NCBI RefSeq assembly: GCF_900009135.1
Contig: NZ_LT797701.1
Span: forward strand, 34,697 to 71,896
From: Planktothrix sp. PCC 11201
Lineage (GTDB): Bacteria > Cyanobacteriota > Cyanobacteriia > Cyanobacteriales > Microcoleaceae
Reading direction: 5' to 3'
DNA: 37,200 nucleotides
A program made the translations under genes and the position numbers. The notes beneath the pieces are model-generated. The model was not told where the DNA came from and made no database searches. It worked only from the letters and a program-made list of their open reading frames with translations. Positions 1-8,080 of this stretch are shown here, piece after piece (position 1 is the stretch's first letter; each line of letters starts with the position of its first letter).

Positions 1-60
1 TCCCCCTGCTCCCCCTGCTCCCCCTGCTCCCCTACCTCCCCTGCCTCCCCTGCTCCCCTA
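1..60. repeat. C-rich low-complexity tandem repeat
   Basis: Imperfect head-to-tail copies of a unit close to CTCCCCCTG fill the window edge and run up to the stop codon of the BON-like gene. The same motif in reverse complement fills the other window edge (about 37121-37200). No coding potential is seen. Confidence 0.85.
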
Positions 61-402
61 CTCAATATTCACCTGGGAACTATCAACGGTCAAAGTTCCG
101 GCTTGAAATTCGGCAATATTGATGGCTTTTTCCAGAAAACCTTGACTGGGGACTTTTCCCTTAAGAACAACAGTTGCACCTTTTTGGGACACCCACAGGG
201 AACCAATATCTGTAAGTTCGGGGTCTTCATCAAACGCTAAAGTCACCCGTTTAGCTAACCCGCTTTCATCATATTCTCCCGCAATTCCAATTCTTTCGGG
301 GGGAAGGGAAGCATTAGCCGCCGCCTGTTGTACAACATTATTATCAGGTTTACTGGGAATTTGACCCGTGACCGCACCAAAAATACGTTCAAACCATGTC
401 AT
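58..402 (-). CDS. BON-domain-like small protein
   Basis: This 114-residue protein has no signal peptide or membrane segment. Its second half (about residues 65-114: VSQKGATVVLKGKVPSQGFL, then the AxxIAEF.AGTLTV pattern) resembles a BON fold, in which a strand-turn-strand with a conserved Gly is followed by a helix. BON domains occur in bacterial envelope and osmotic-stress proteins. The first half contains a short segment of unknown role. The start is the only good ATG, and its N-terminus MTWFERIFG is amphipathic. It lies just downstream of the kinase gene on the same strand (41-bp gap), so co-transcription is possible. The BON assignment rests on pattern only; no specific function can be given. 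Confidence 0.6.
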   Translation of the reverse strand: MTWFERIFGAVTGQIPSKPDNNVVQQAAANASLPPERIGIAGEYDESGLAKRVTLAFDEDPELTDIGSLWVSQKGATVVLKGKVPSQGFLEKAINIAEFQAGTLTVDSSQVNIE

Positions 403-443
403 AAAATTACAGATCCTAAGTTGATTAATAATAATATTTTAGT

Positions 444-1904
444 TTAGGGGAGATTGGTTTGAGAAGCAAGCCATTTCTGCAATTCCTGTTTTAATCCTTT
501 TAATTCTTCTTCGGGTAATTGATGCCCAAAACGATAGGTTTTGCGACGGGATAAAAAGAAAATATTGGGTTCTTGGGTGACAATTTCTAAGCTGGGATAA
601 AAATTACCCTGATTATCGCTGGTTCTAATTAAGTTAATTTGTTGAATTTGGGATGTTTTTCCTTGTTTGCGAACGGGGAAATAAGATAGCCAAAAAATCT
701 CAAAGGTTTTATTGTTAAAATTGAGTTGGACTTTCTCAAAGGGTTTATAATCAATAATGGCTTTATAAATTAATCCCATGATTCCCGCCGGAATCCCCAA
801 GACAATTAAATAGAATAGAATAATAAACCCTAAATCAAGCTGTTGCCAGATAGCCGGATTTAAAATAGTATAAGTTTTATAGGTAATAAAAGAAGCGATC
901 GCACTTAATCCTAATCCTTTAATTATAATCGATCCCGGAATAATTTCCCAACCTTTTTTAACTAAATTGATCTGATTTAATAAAAATTTCTGGACTGGAG
1001 AAATATATTGTAGGGAAAACTGAGAGGGAATATCAACCTTTAACTGGTCAGCAGATTGGGATAATTTTAAACGAGGTTCTGAGATTGTTTTCAAAGGCTG
1101 TTTAGGTTGATAATTTAACGCAGATAAAGCCATTTGAGCGGTAGCAAACCGAGATTCTACGGCGGGTTCTATTAAGGTTTCTAACCAACTTTTAAACGCT
1201 GGATTAAGGGTATCGCCATTAAACTTTATTTTAAAGTTTTCCTGGGGTAATTCTGCCGGAGGAACGCCCGTTAATAGATGAATTAATGTGGCTCCTAACC
1301 CGTATAAATCGGAAGCGGGAACGGCCAAACCGCCAAATTGTTCAATGGGAGTATACCCAAAAGTTCCCACCACAGTAAAACTTGATCCGGGGGTTCTCGG
1401 TTGAATTTGTACCGATCCTAAATCAATTAAATAAATATGATGATCTTCTCCCCAAATTAAGTTACTGGGTTTAATATCCCGATGTAAAATAGGTGGATGA
1501 AGTTGATGTAAATAATTTAGATTTTCTAAAACTTCAAAGGTGATCCAGTAAAGTTGTTGTTGAGTAAATAGATGATGATTGTCTAATTTTTGCTTGAGGG
1601 AATCACCGTGAATATATTCGGTGACTAAAGCAAACCAAATATTGTGATCATCCAGGGAAAAATAATCTCGATATTTGACTAAACGGGGATGATTGAGTTG
1701 TTTTAAAACTTGTGCTTCTCGTTCTAATAATTTTAAATCTTCCCATTGCATTGAACCTCCCAATGCTAATAATTTGACAACCGCTTTATCTTTAAGTATT
1801 AAATCATCCGCTAACCAGGTTTGGCGAATGGGATTTTCATTCAGTTGGCATTTTAGGCGAAACCGATGGTTAAGCAAAGTTCCCGCAGTTAGCATTATTT
1901 TCAC
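444..1904 (-). CDS. Ser/Thr protein kinase with C-terminal membrane segments
   Basis: This is a eukaryotic-type (Hanks) protein kinase of 486 residues. The kinase domain spans about residues 12-270, with the Lys of AVVKLL (K44), the catalytic loop HRDIKPSNL (141-149), DLG in place of DFG (161-163) and an activation segment ending GTFGYTPIEQ. The glycine-rich loop is poorly conserved. Two hydrophobic segments (about 325-345 and 355-382) predict membrane anchoring, followed by a soluble C-terminal tail of about 100 residues of unknown function. The longest frame starts at GTG 1904; ATG 1895 (MLTAGTLL) is an equally reasonable start. Cyanobacteria carry many such kinases, and the substrate cannot be deduced here. 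Confidence 0.88.
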   Translation of the reverse strand: MKIMLTAGTLLNHRFRLKCQLNENPIRQTWLADDLILKDKAVVKLLALGGSMQWEDLKLLEREAQVLKQLNHPRLVKYRDYFSLDDHNIWFALVTEYIHGDSLKQKLDNHHLFTQQQLYWITFEVLENLNYLHQLHPPILHRDIKPSNLIWGEDHHIYLIDLGSVQIQPRTPGSSFTVVGTFGYTPIEQFGGLAVPASDLYGLGATLIHLLTGVPPAELPQENFKIKFNGDTLNPAFKSWLETLIEPAVESRFATAQMALSALNYQPKQPLKTISEPRLKLSQSADQLKVDIPSQFSLQYISPVQKFLLNQINLVKKGWEIIPGSIIIKGLGLSAIASFITYKTYTILNPAIWQQLDLGFIILFYLIVLGIPAGIMGLIYKAIIDYKPFEKVQLNFNNKTFEIFWLSYFPVRKQGKTSQIQQINLIRTSDNQGNFYPSLEIVTQEPNIFFLSRRKTYRFGHQLPEEELKGLKQELQKWLASQTNLP

Positions 1905-1992
1905 ATCATAAAATAGAGGTTAATATAATATTATAGCTAAAAATTGTTCTGTGTTTTTGGGGTTGGCGATCGCATTCTATAATCAAAGCAAT

Positions 1993-3114
1993 TCACTGTA
2001 ACTTTCCCCGTCTAATTTTTTCCCATAACTGTTGATACTGTTTCAGGGAATTAGGCGAAAGGGGTTCGAGAAAATCACTTTTTTTTAAAATAGCTTTATC
2101 GGGAAATAATAGAGGATTTTCCCTTAAAGATTGGGGTAACTCCTGTGGATTCATTTCCAAAATAATTGGGGATGTTGTCCCGGTTAATAATGAGAGTTGA
2201 GTCGCAACTTGAGGCGACCAACAAAAATCAATCCAATTATCTGCTAAAGTCGCGGTAGGAGAAGATTGAACCCCCGCAGGTTTCACCCATAAATCTGACC
2301 ATAAAGCCGTCCCCGATTGAGGAACAACGGCGGCTAAACCATTCTGATATTGAACTTCTGGCGAAATATCCGTAGACCACCCCACCGCCAACCAAGTATC
2401 CCCTAAAATTAACGGTTTGAGATAACTATTAGAATCATAAAGTTTAATATTTTGATGGAGTTTAAGCAGTTCGGATTCTAAGTTTTTGACTTTACTTAAA
2501 TCGGGTGTATTATAAGAATGACCTAATTTTTTTAAGGTTAAACCAATGACTTCCCGGGCTTGATCTGGTAAAGAAATGCGGTGACGTAATTCTGGACGCC
2601 ATAAATCACTCCAATCTTTCGGTGTCCATCCTAACCCCTTAAACTTATCAACCCGATAAATAATTACTGTACTACCCGAACGATAGGGTGCCGCCCAAAT
2701 TTGCCCCTTGGGATCGACTTTACCCTGAGCATTGCGTCGGACAATATTTTGCCAACGGGATGGAAGTTGTGACCAAGCGGGCCATAATTTCGGGTCAAGG
2801 GGTTGAATCAGCTTTTGTTGAATGGCTGAATGTAACCAAAAATCTCCAATCATCACCAAATCAGCTTGGGACGACGGCTGAGTTGGACGTTTGGATTGCC
2901 CTTTTTCCAAGCGTTCAAATAAATCTTTGAGTTGTGCTTGGGGAACAAAATTCACCGCCCCTCGGTCAGACTGTTGTCGAAATTTGTTCGCCATTTGCAC
3001 GGGAACAGAACCCTTGAGAACTTCCACTGTCAGTGCCGCAGCTTGTTTACATCCAGCTACGACCTGACTTAAAGTTAAAGCACTGATTCCCTGTAGAAAA
3101 AACCTTCGCTTCAC
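1993..3114 (-). CDS. Extracellular solute-binding lipoprotein (PotD/SBP-like)
   Basis: This 373-residue protein starts KRRFFLQGI and has a hydrophobic stretch ending in a lipobox (VVAGC, Cys22), so it should be exported and lipid-anchored; the RR pair suggests the Tat route. The body resembles family-1 periplasmic solute-binding proteins of the spermidine/putrescine type: QADLVMIGDFWL near residue 90, then WAAPYRSGSTVIIYR, and a WLAVGWSTD segment typical of a binding cleft. It starts at GTG 3114, only 5 bp after the stop of the upstream phycobilin lyase gene, so the two are probably co-transcribed. No permease or ATPase gene lies beside it, so the ligand and transporter partners are unknown. 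Confidence 0.78.
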   Translation of the reverse strand: MKRRFFLQGISALTLSQVVAGCKQAAALTVEVLKGSVPVQMANKFRQQSDRGAVNFVPQAQLKDLFERLEKGQSKRPTQPSSQADLVMIGDFWLHSAIQQKLIQPLDPKLWPAWSQLPSRWQNIVRRNAQGKVDPKGQIWAAPYRSGSTVIIYRVDKFKGLGWTPKDWSDLWRPELRHRISLPDQAREVIGLTLKKLGHSYNTPDLSKVKNLESELLKLHQNIKLYDSNSYLKPLILGDTWLAVGWSTDISPEVQYQNGLAAVVPQSGTALWSDLWVKPAGVQSSPTATLADNWIDFCWSPQVATQLSLLTGTTSPIILEMNPQELPQSLRENPLLFPDKAILKKSDFLEPLSPNSLKQYQQLWEKIRRGKLQ

Positions 3115-3119
3115 TATCG

Positions 3120-3659
3120 CTATTCAATCCGTTTCTCTAAATACTGACCGATCATGGTTTGTTCTCCGGCGCGTGAAATAATCGTTTGCCGGGTGCGGTA
3201 TCGTTGACCCACCAATTTAATTTCTTCTTCAAACACAGAACCATTGTACTCGCTTCTGAGGCATAACGTATTGGCATCGAGCAGATAATATTTGGCGACA
3301 ACAGGTTTGGGAGTCATAAACCCCTGATCTCGATAGAGTAAGGTGTCACAGACCCCAAACCGAGTTGATCCGGTGGACATTTTTTTACCGGAGATGGAAT
3401 TGGAGCTTTTCCAGGTGACTTTTGACCCACAACTGAGGAGCATCGGGTCATCTAATTGGTGTAATTGAGCAATATCGAGCAGATCAGGACAACCCGGTTC
3501 TAAAAACTCCACGGTAATGTCGCTGGCAACTTCTTGGGTGTCTCCTTCTGGAAGTGTGTAGTAGCGCCGTTCTGAATACCAATTTCCCACACTGCGGCTA
3601 AAATAGTCCGCCACTTGGGAGGCAATCTCACGGGGGTTTTGCTGGATCAGGGCTTTCAT
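3120..3659 (-). CDS. CpcS/CpeS-family phycobiliprotein lyase
   Basis: Members of this family attach phycobilin chromophores to Cys residues of phycobiliproteins in the cytoplasm. The 179-residue length is typical. The family pattern is visible: a start helix, then FSRSVGNWYSERRYYTL (equivalent of the G.W.SQR..H.L motif), DITVEFLEPG, GSTRFGVCDTLLYRD, and the late strands YYLLDANTLCLRSEYN and QRYRTRQTIISRAGEQ, consistent with a lipocalin-like beta barrel. A ribosome site AGGAGC precedes the ATG. It heads a two-gene unit with the lipoprotein gene. Whether it belongs to the CpcS, CpcU or CpeS subgroup, and so its bilin and target subunit, cannot be settled from the sequence alone. Confidence 0.8.
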   Translation of the reverse strand: MKALIQQNPREIASQVADYFSRSVGNWYSERRYYTLPEGDTQEVASDITVEFLEPGCPDLLDIAQLHQLDDPMLLSCGSKVTWKSSNSISGKKMSTGSTRFGVCDTLLYRDQGFMTPKPVVAKYYLLDANTLCLRSEYNGSVFEEEIKLVGQRYRTRQTIISRAGEQTMIGQYLEKRIE

Positions 3660-4198
3660 TGGTGGCTGCTCCTAAACACGATATGAACGGGCGGAATCCC
3701 CTCACAAAAGAGGTAAAAGTAAAACTTTTGTCACAATTCTTAATCTAATCATAACAGACTCAAACTGGCAATCATTTTCCGCCGATGGGCAGGAACAGTT
3801 TAATTGAGACCGTTCGTAGTATCTACCAGGCGGTGGAGTTAGGCTATAAGTACACTAATTGTTTCAATTTTTCAAGATCTCTGTGATCAAAAATCTAAAT
3901 TTCATGACAAAACTTTGAAATTGAGTGATTTTTCTTGCTTTGGGGAATAAGGAAAACTTAACTATTATTGAGAAATGTGGGTTTTTTTTCCAGAATAGGG
4001 AGATTTTAAATTAATTTTATAAATCGAGATTATTTAAAATAATAAAAAGACTCTCGTTTTGAGATTAATTGCTTATTCCCTATTCCTTGCCATAAAACTT
4101 AAGCAAAAGGTTAAATAATTTAGTAAATAATTGGGTCTTCGCTTCTGTGCTGTCTAGGATCAGCTTAGGAAATTTTTTACTGAAACAGGAGTATTTTT
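3660..4198. other. Divergent intergenic region
   Basis: About 540 bases without a supported gene lie between the divergent lyase and coiled-coil genes. The region is AT-rich. It holds a small palindrome next to the lyase start (AAAAGTAAAACTTTT, about 3714-3728) and a ribosome site ACAGGAG (4185-4191) just before the rightward gene. I see no RNA gene or transposon remnant. Confidence 0.5.
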
Positions 4199-4567
4199 AT
4201 GGATGGACTGACCCAAAAAGTCGTCACTTTGACCCACAAAGTAGATGCCTTATACGAGATCATCACACAGCTTACGAATCAAGTCTCTGATCATTTGTCT
4301 CCAGAAGAAACCCCGAACTCATCCGATAAAACCATAGTTTTTCCCCCGTCCCTCCCCAATGTTCCCCAGACCCGCAAAGGTCTATCCCAACAGGAACACA
4401 AAGATATTTTGATTGATGATGAATATATAGAAACCAGTTACTATAGTCAAGAACCCTCTCTGACCGCCGACATTCAAATTCAACGACTAACGGCCCAACT
4501 CACTGCCGCCTATAACCGTATTGCGGCCTTAGAAGAACAGTTATTGTCAAAAAGAATACATTTTTAA
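4199..4567 (+). CDS. Hypothetical coiled-coil protein
   Basis: This 122-residue protein is not recognised. Both ends look like short coiled coils: about residues 5-32 (KVVTLTHKVDALYEIITQLT) and about 92-117 (QIQRLTAQLTAAYNRIAALE), with heptad-like Leu/Ile spacing. A Pro/Ser-rich acidic linker with DDEYIETSYY lies in the middle. A good ribosome site (ACAGGAG) lies 7 bases before the ATG. No enzyme motif or membrane segment is present, so it could be an adaptor or oligomerising protein. It converges with the macrocyclase gene and is probably not part of the cyanobactin pathway. Confidence 0.7.
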   Translation: MDGLTQKVVTLTHKVDALYEIITQLTNQVSDHLSPEETPNSSDKTIVFPPSLPNVPQTRKGLSQQEHKDILIDDEYIETSYYSQEPSLTADIQIQRLTAQLTAAYNRIAALEEQLLSKRIHF

Positions 4568-4579
4568 GATGCGGAGAAA

Positions 4580-4636
4580 GGGTGTTAATACCTCAACAGT
4601 CAAGTGGTAAACGTCAACTGTCAACGGTCAACACCC
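4580..4636. terminator. Possible bidirectional terminator between convergent genes
   Basis: A 7-bp inverted repeat, GGGTGTT (4580-4586) and AACACCC (4630-4636), encloses tandem TCAACNGTCAAC-type repeats. It lies between two convergent genes. There is no clear U-run, so terminator function is an inference. Confidence 0.35.
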
Positions 4637-4671
4637 AGCCCGCATCGGTTAAATGTAATACTCACCTATCT

Positions 4672-6747
4672 CTATTTCGGTACAGACCAAGAACGAACTT
4701 GTCCCAATGTAACCGGAATCATATAACTTACATCAATGGTAAAAAGATAAACCTTTTTGGCTCTCAAACCCCGTTCGGGATCAAAAAACTTTAATTTCAC
4801 ATCCCAACAATCGCTATTAACCCGACAGAAGGGACTTTTTTCGATTTCAATTGTATCTAATTCCATCCCGGTAGAAACAGCTTGAGCAAAACTAGAAGCG
4901 GCTTGAAAAGCGTTAGTTGCTGCAAAATTTAATGCCCGATCTTTAGATGTTTTTCCTAAATTTTGCAAATCAAAATAAACTCGTTTCAGAAAACTACTCA
5001 GAGATCTTCGCATTTCAATTTCGTTAGCGTCGGCTAGTTCTTCAGAAAGAGTTTGTAGGGCTGCATCCACTAAACCGTTGACTTTCCAACCGTACATTCC
5101 CCTGATGTTAGTAATAGTGATAACTGGAAGTTCTTGACCTGAAAATAGGGTAATTGTTTTATCAGTAATTTGTCCAGGAATACTCACCCTTTCCACATAA
5201 TCATCGCTACTTTCAGGTTCAATTTGTCCGGCTAATATTAAGTTAAGCATTTCGTAAATATCAGCAGCAAAACCACCTTTTATTTCTAGGGCATAGATAG
5301 GATTTAATTCTTGATTAATAGTCCAAATTAAGGACTTACTTTCCGAGGGATTCTCAGCTAAATAATTGACAAGTTGAGAAGCATTATAAGGATTAGCTGG
5401 AATGGTTATTCCGTCAATTTCTACGGGTGGCATTAACTGTTTAAAACTATCTCGTCTGGCTTCACTGCCGAAGTCATAACCAATTGTTCCTAAAACATAA
5501 ACTAGTTTAGAAACTGCACTAGCGGTAATCCCGTTAGTGGGTTGACTCGTGGTAATATTAGCCACCGCTACGGCTGAAGAACTCCTAGGAGTAGCGACAT
5601 CACTTAAAGTTAGTAACTGGCTGTTAATTGTATTTTCTATTCTCTTAATAGGAGTAACAGTATTAACCGAAATAGTAATTTCTGAGGGTCTAATTTCAGA
5701 CGTTTCAACTGTTGTTAATAGTTCTCCTGTTAATAAGTTGTAAGCCCCGGGAATATTTAATTTTCCTAATAAACAGCGTTCGGGTTCTTCTACTTCTTTG
5801 GGGTCGCAAGGAATAGCACTTTTTAAAATAGCTTGTCGCACGGTTTCTGCATTCGGTTTTTCTCCTCGTTGCAGTTGCATACTCATTAATAAAGCCGAAA
5901 TTCCGGTAACAATAGGGGCGGCACAACTTGTCCCTTGTTGTTTAATAGGAATATCTGTTCCAGGTTCAGCCCCTAAGATATTTTCACCGTTAGCCATCAC
6001 CCCTTTCTGTTGATAGTCACCCCCATAATTACTAAACTTAAAAGGTTGTCCATCATCACGCATTGCTCCCACTGTTAAAACATCGGGTAAAATCGAAGGA
6101 ATACACCAACATTCGCCTTTATCGTTACCACCAGGAGCTACAATTAAAATATTACTATCTTGACATTGTTTCACCGCACGAGCAAAGATTTCTTGAGCCA
6201 TTCCTGACTGAGTGGGATGACAAGCTGCAATATGAATAATATTAACCTCAGCTTTTAAGGCTTCGTTAATCGCATGGGTGAGGTTAACAAAGGAGATAAA
6301 ATCATCTCCAGCGAAGGAAATAGGAATATTAATCGCGGTACAATTAGGCGCGATACCAGCAACAGGAGAGCCATGTTGTCCTAAAATTGTACTCGAAATA
6401 TGGGTCGCATGACTAGATAAATCAATCCGTGTCTGAATGGGTTTAGGAAAATCCTTAAAGAAGGCTTCGCGTTCTTTTTTGGCTTCTTCTTTATCGTGGT
6501 CGGGGTCTTGTTTTTTGGCTTTTTGTTGTTGATTAAATTCTGTCGCTAATTTTAAATAATGATAATACTCATCATTGAGTTCAATATCTTCTGTCCAATA
6601 GGGTTTAAATTGAGTAAAATTTGCCCCTTTAAAACAAGCCCTGTCTAAGTCTGCCGCACCATCAAGGATAGCAATTTTAATCCGAGAATCTCCTTTAGTA
6701 TGAGTCCAAAGTTCGGATATTCCACGAATAGTAATTAAATCTGGCAT
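4672..6747 (-). CDS. patG: Cyanobactin macrocyclase, PatG-type subtilisin (no oxidase domain)
   Basis: In cyanobactin pathways the G protease cuts off the precursor follower and joins the new C-terminus to the core's free N-terminus. This 691-residue protein has an S8 fold at about residues 1-340 with Asp29 (AILDG), His113 (SSHATH), Asn208 (GGND) and Ser274 (GTSCAAP). Asp and His are 84 residues apart, against 35 in the PatA-like protein of this window. The extra stretch (about 46-108) is Lys/Glu-rich and helical, in the place where PatG macrocyclases carry their capping helices; this is why I call it G rather than A. Residues about 415-691 are homologous to the PatA C-terminus here (for example FKQLMP, IPANPY, SPFCR, DCWDVKLKFFDPE). 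The N-terminal oxidase of patellamide PatG is absent. It lies divergent to precursor E1. Confidence 0.9.
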   Translation of the reverse strand: MPDLITIRGISELWTHTKGDSRIKIAILDGAADLDRACFKGANFTQFKPYWTEDIELNDEYYHYLKLATEFNQQQKAKKQDPDHDKEEAKKEREAFFKDFPKPIQTRIDLSSHATHISSTILGQHGSPVAGIAPNCTAINIPISFAGDDFISFVNLTHAINEALKAEVNIIHIAACHPTQSGMAQEIFARAVKQCQDSNILIVAPGGNDKGECWCIPSILPDVLTVGAMRDDGQPFKFSNYGGDYQQKGVMANGENILGAEPGTDIPIKQQGTSCAAPIVTGISALLMSMQLQRGEKPNAETVRQAILKSAIPCDPKEVEEPERCLLGKLNIPGAYNLLTGELLTTVETSEIRPSEITISVNTVTPIKRIENTINSQLLTLSDVATPRSSSAVAVANITTSQPTNGITASAVSKLVYVLGTIGYDFGSEARRDSFKQLMPPVEIDGITIPANPYNASQLVNYLAENPSESKSLIWTINQELNPIYALEIKGGFAADIYEMLNLILAGQIEPESSDDYVERVSIPGQITDKTITLFSGQELPVITITNIRGMYGWKVNGLVDAALQTLSEELADANEIEMRRSLSSFLKRVYFDLQNLGKTSKDRALNFAATNAFQAASSFAQAVSTGMELDTIEIEKSPFCRVNSDCWDVKLKFFDPERGLRAKKVYLFTIDVSYMIPVTLGQVRSWSVPK

Positions 6748-6934
6748 AGTTATAGTTATCGATCAAATAATTTTAGTTTACATTAGAAGCACTCTACTCT
6801 TGAGCATTGTACAGAGAAACTTTACCTATTTGCTAATAAGCATTGTTAATAATCATTACAAAGACTCAACCACCAGCATAACCTTAGATTATCATCCAGT
6901 CAGTCAAACTTCAACTAATCTGGAGACACAAACA
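6748..6934. promoter_or_regulatory. Divergent control region between macrocyclase and precursor E1
   Basis: This 187-bp stretch separates the leftward macrocyclase start from the rightward E1 start. Its right part (about 6848-6934) is recognisably related to the upstream regions of the other precursor genes (AATCATTACAAAGAC, then CTTCAACTAATCTGGAGACACAAACA). The -35 element seen in the other copies (TTGACA) is degenerate here. Confidence 0.55.
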
Positions 6935-7090
6935 ATGATCAAGAAAAATATCCGTCCCCAACAATCTGCCCCTGTACAACGTCAAGTGACAACAACTTCT
7001 TGTCAAGGTGAAAAAGCATTATTTGCTAGTACAGAGTGTGATATTTTCACCAAACAATGTACTCCCTTTGCTGGAGACAACGCGGAGTAG
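6935..7090 (+). CDS. patE: Cyanobactin precursor peptide E1 (three-Cys core)
   Basis: This 51-residue precursor has leader MIKKNIRPQQSAPVQRQ, matching the M.KKN..PQ..PV.R leader shared by cyanobactin E peptides, and follower FAGDNAE. The residue before the follower is Pro44, the expected macrocyclisation site. The variable region (about 18-44) ends in CDIFTKQCTP and contains three Cys (23, 35, 42), Phe and no Tyr or Trp. With no heterocyclase in the window, the Cys should stay unmodified or form a disulfide. The follower has Asn where E2 and E3 have Asp. The start is set by the leader match and by GGAGA at 6922-6926; an upstream in-frame ATG (6800) is not credible. Only the core's C-terminal edge can be placed with confidence. 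Confidence 0.9.
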   Translation: MIKKNIRPQQSAPVQRQVTTTSCQGEKALFASTECDIFTKQCTPFAGDNAE

Positions 7091-7118
7091 TCCCCTTAAT
7101 TCCTAACACTTACCTGAG

Positions 7119-7241
7119 TTTCTACCCCCCTAGCCCCCCTTAGTAAGGGGGGAATAAGAAGCACAGCACTTTTAATCATCTTTAGTAAGGGGGAATAATA
7201 AGCAACTTTAGCCACTATTACTAAGGGGGGAATAAGGAGCA
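7119..7241. repeat. CCCCCTTAGTAAGGGGG-type palindromic repeat cluster
   Basis: The cluster begins with a C-rich/G-rich palindrome (CCCCCCTTAGTAAGGGGGG), then two further half-copies of (A)GTAAGGGGGGAATAA(G)AGCA follow in tandem. The same element family recurs at about 13009-13222, 13747-13812 and 15806-15835, always in non-coding gaps of the cyanobactin locus. Confidence 0.8.
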
Positions 7242-7261
7242 ACATAAATTACTAATCGGTT

Positions 7262-7468
7262 TCAAGCGACCTGTAATGTCTTTGGTTCTGGCAAAAGTTT
7301 CCCTATTTGCTCATAACCATACACTAAATCTTCTAAAACTTCCTTCGCGTTTTCTAGTGCTTCTTCATAGGTTTCGCCGTGAGTCCGTGCATATTGTCCC
7401 CACTCAGGTAAACTAGCAATATAAGCTTGATCTTCTTCAGACCACTGAATCAAAATACTATATTTCAT
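7262..7468 (-). CDS. hicB: HicB-like antitoxin
   Basis: This 68-residue protein has the HicB pattern: MKYSILIQWSEEDQAYIASLPEW, followed by AxTHGETYEEALENAKEVLEDL, a short partial RNase-H-like fold. HicB proteins neutralise HicA mRNA interferases. Its start codon overlaps the HicA-like stop by 4 bp (ATGA), so the two are translationally coupled, toxin gene first as usual for hicAB. No separate DNA-binding tail is seen, and it is at the short end of the family. Confidence 0.82.
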   Translation of the reverse strand: MKYSILIQWSEEDQAYIASLPEWGQYARTHGETYEEALENAKEVLEDLVYGYEQIGKLLPEPKTLQVA

Positions 7469-7695
7469 TGTTCATCTCCTTGTTCTAATTGTTCTGGTTC
7501 TTTTATGCTTGCCATTATATCTTTTTCCTGATAGTTTTTTGCATCCTTGCTGTCTTTACCAGAGAGAACGACAGGTTTCGGTAAAAGGGGATGAATCCAG
7601 TAAGAATGACTACCTTTTCCCCGTTTAGGCAAGAGTATAAATCCTGCTTTCTGTAACATTAACATTTGTTTCAATTCTCCAACTTTTTTGGGCAT
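7465..7695 (-). CDS. hicA: HicA-like mRNA interferase toxin
   Basis: HicA toxins are small double-stranded-RNA-binding-fold proteins that cleave mRNA. From Met 7695 the protein has MPKKVGELKQML, then AGFILLPKRGKGSHSYWIHP with the key His in GSHSYW, then strand residues KPVVLSGKD and a charged tail. A longer frame (ATG 7794, 109 residues) adds an N-terminus foreign to the family and runs close to the E2 control region, so I prefer the internal start, although neither has a clear ribosome site. It is the toxin half of a module lying between precursors E1 and E2. Confidence 0.78.
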   Translation of the reverse strand: MPKKVGELKQMLMLQKAGFILLPKRGKGSHSYWIHPLLPKPVVLSGKDSKDAKNYQEKDIMASIKEPEQLEQGDEQ

Positions 7696-7804
7696 TTGTC
7701 GTATAAATTTTGTTTGATTTTTGATTTTAAAATAACGACAGAACGACGCAATCTCACGGGGAATATGGTTCGGGAATATTGGGCTAACAATCATTACAAA
7801 AACC

Positions 7805-7834
7805 TTGACAAATCCTAAAGCATTAAGTTATGAT
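7805..7834 (+). promoter_or_regulatory. Promoter of precursor E2
   Basis: A consensus-like sigma-70 pair is visible: TTGACA (7805-7810), an 18-bp spacer and TATGAT (7829-7834). The E3 copy keeps TTGACA at 10349-10354, and the dead precursor copy has TTGACA at 9269-9274 with TAGGAT at 9293-9298. Conservation between copies supports a real promoter. Confidence 0.75.
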
Positions 7835-7874
7835 TCCCTAAATTCAAAACTCATAAAATTTGGAGACACAAACC

Positions 7875-8036
7875 ATGACTAAGAAAAACCTCAAACCCCA
7901 ACAAGCAGCTCCTGTGCAACGGGAAAATACTACAGCTACCGTTGGTGCTAAAGGGATCACCGCAGTTTCGTGGTCGGTGTGGCTTACTGGGGAATCGGTG
8001 CCGGGCTTGCCTTTTGCCGGCGACGACGCGGAGTAG
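7875..8036 (+). CDS. patE: Cyanobactin precursor peptide E2 (two-Trp core)
   Basis: This 53-residue peptide reads MTKKNLKPQQAAPVQRE (leader), a variable stretch (18-46) and FAGDDAE (47-53). The likely core lies in the part ending WSVWLTGESVPGLP, closing at Pro46; its N-terminal edge is not certain. Two Trp (33, 36) make it a candidate for Trp prenylation as known from kawaguchipeptin-type cyanobactins, using the F enzyme encoded at 11392-12318. There is no Cys. The ribosome site GGAGA (7862-7866) and the promoter at 7805-7834 fix the start. It is short enough to be missed by standard gene calling. The 3' flank after the stop matches those of E1 and E3 for about 28 bases. Confidence 0.92.
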   Translation: MTKKNLKPQQAAPVQRENTTATVGAKGITAVSWSVWLTGESVPGLPFAGDDAE

Positions 8037-8080
8037 TCCCCTTAATTCTAACATTTACCTCAAAAGTAGTTGGAGTCTTA

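Noticed and set aside
4582-4794. Small plus-strand frame at the macrocyclase 3' end
   Set aside because: It overlaps conserved macrocyclase codons and has no recognisable protein features.
6800-6934. In-frame extension of precursor E1 by 45 residues
   Set aside because: The leader match to E2 and E3 and the ribosome site GGAGA place the start at 6935; the extension is promoter sequence.
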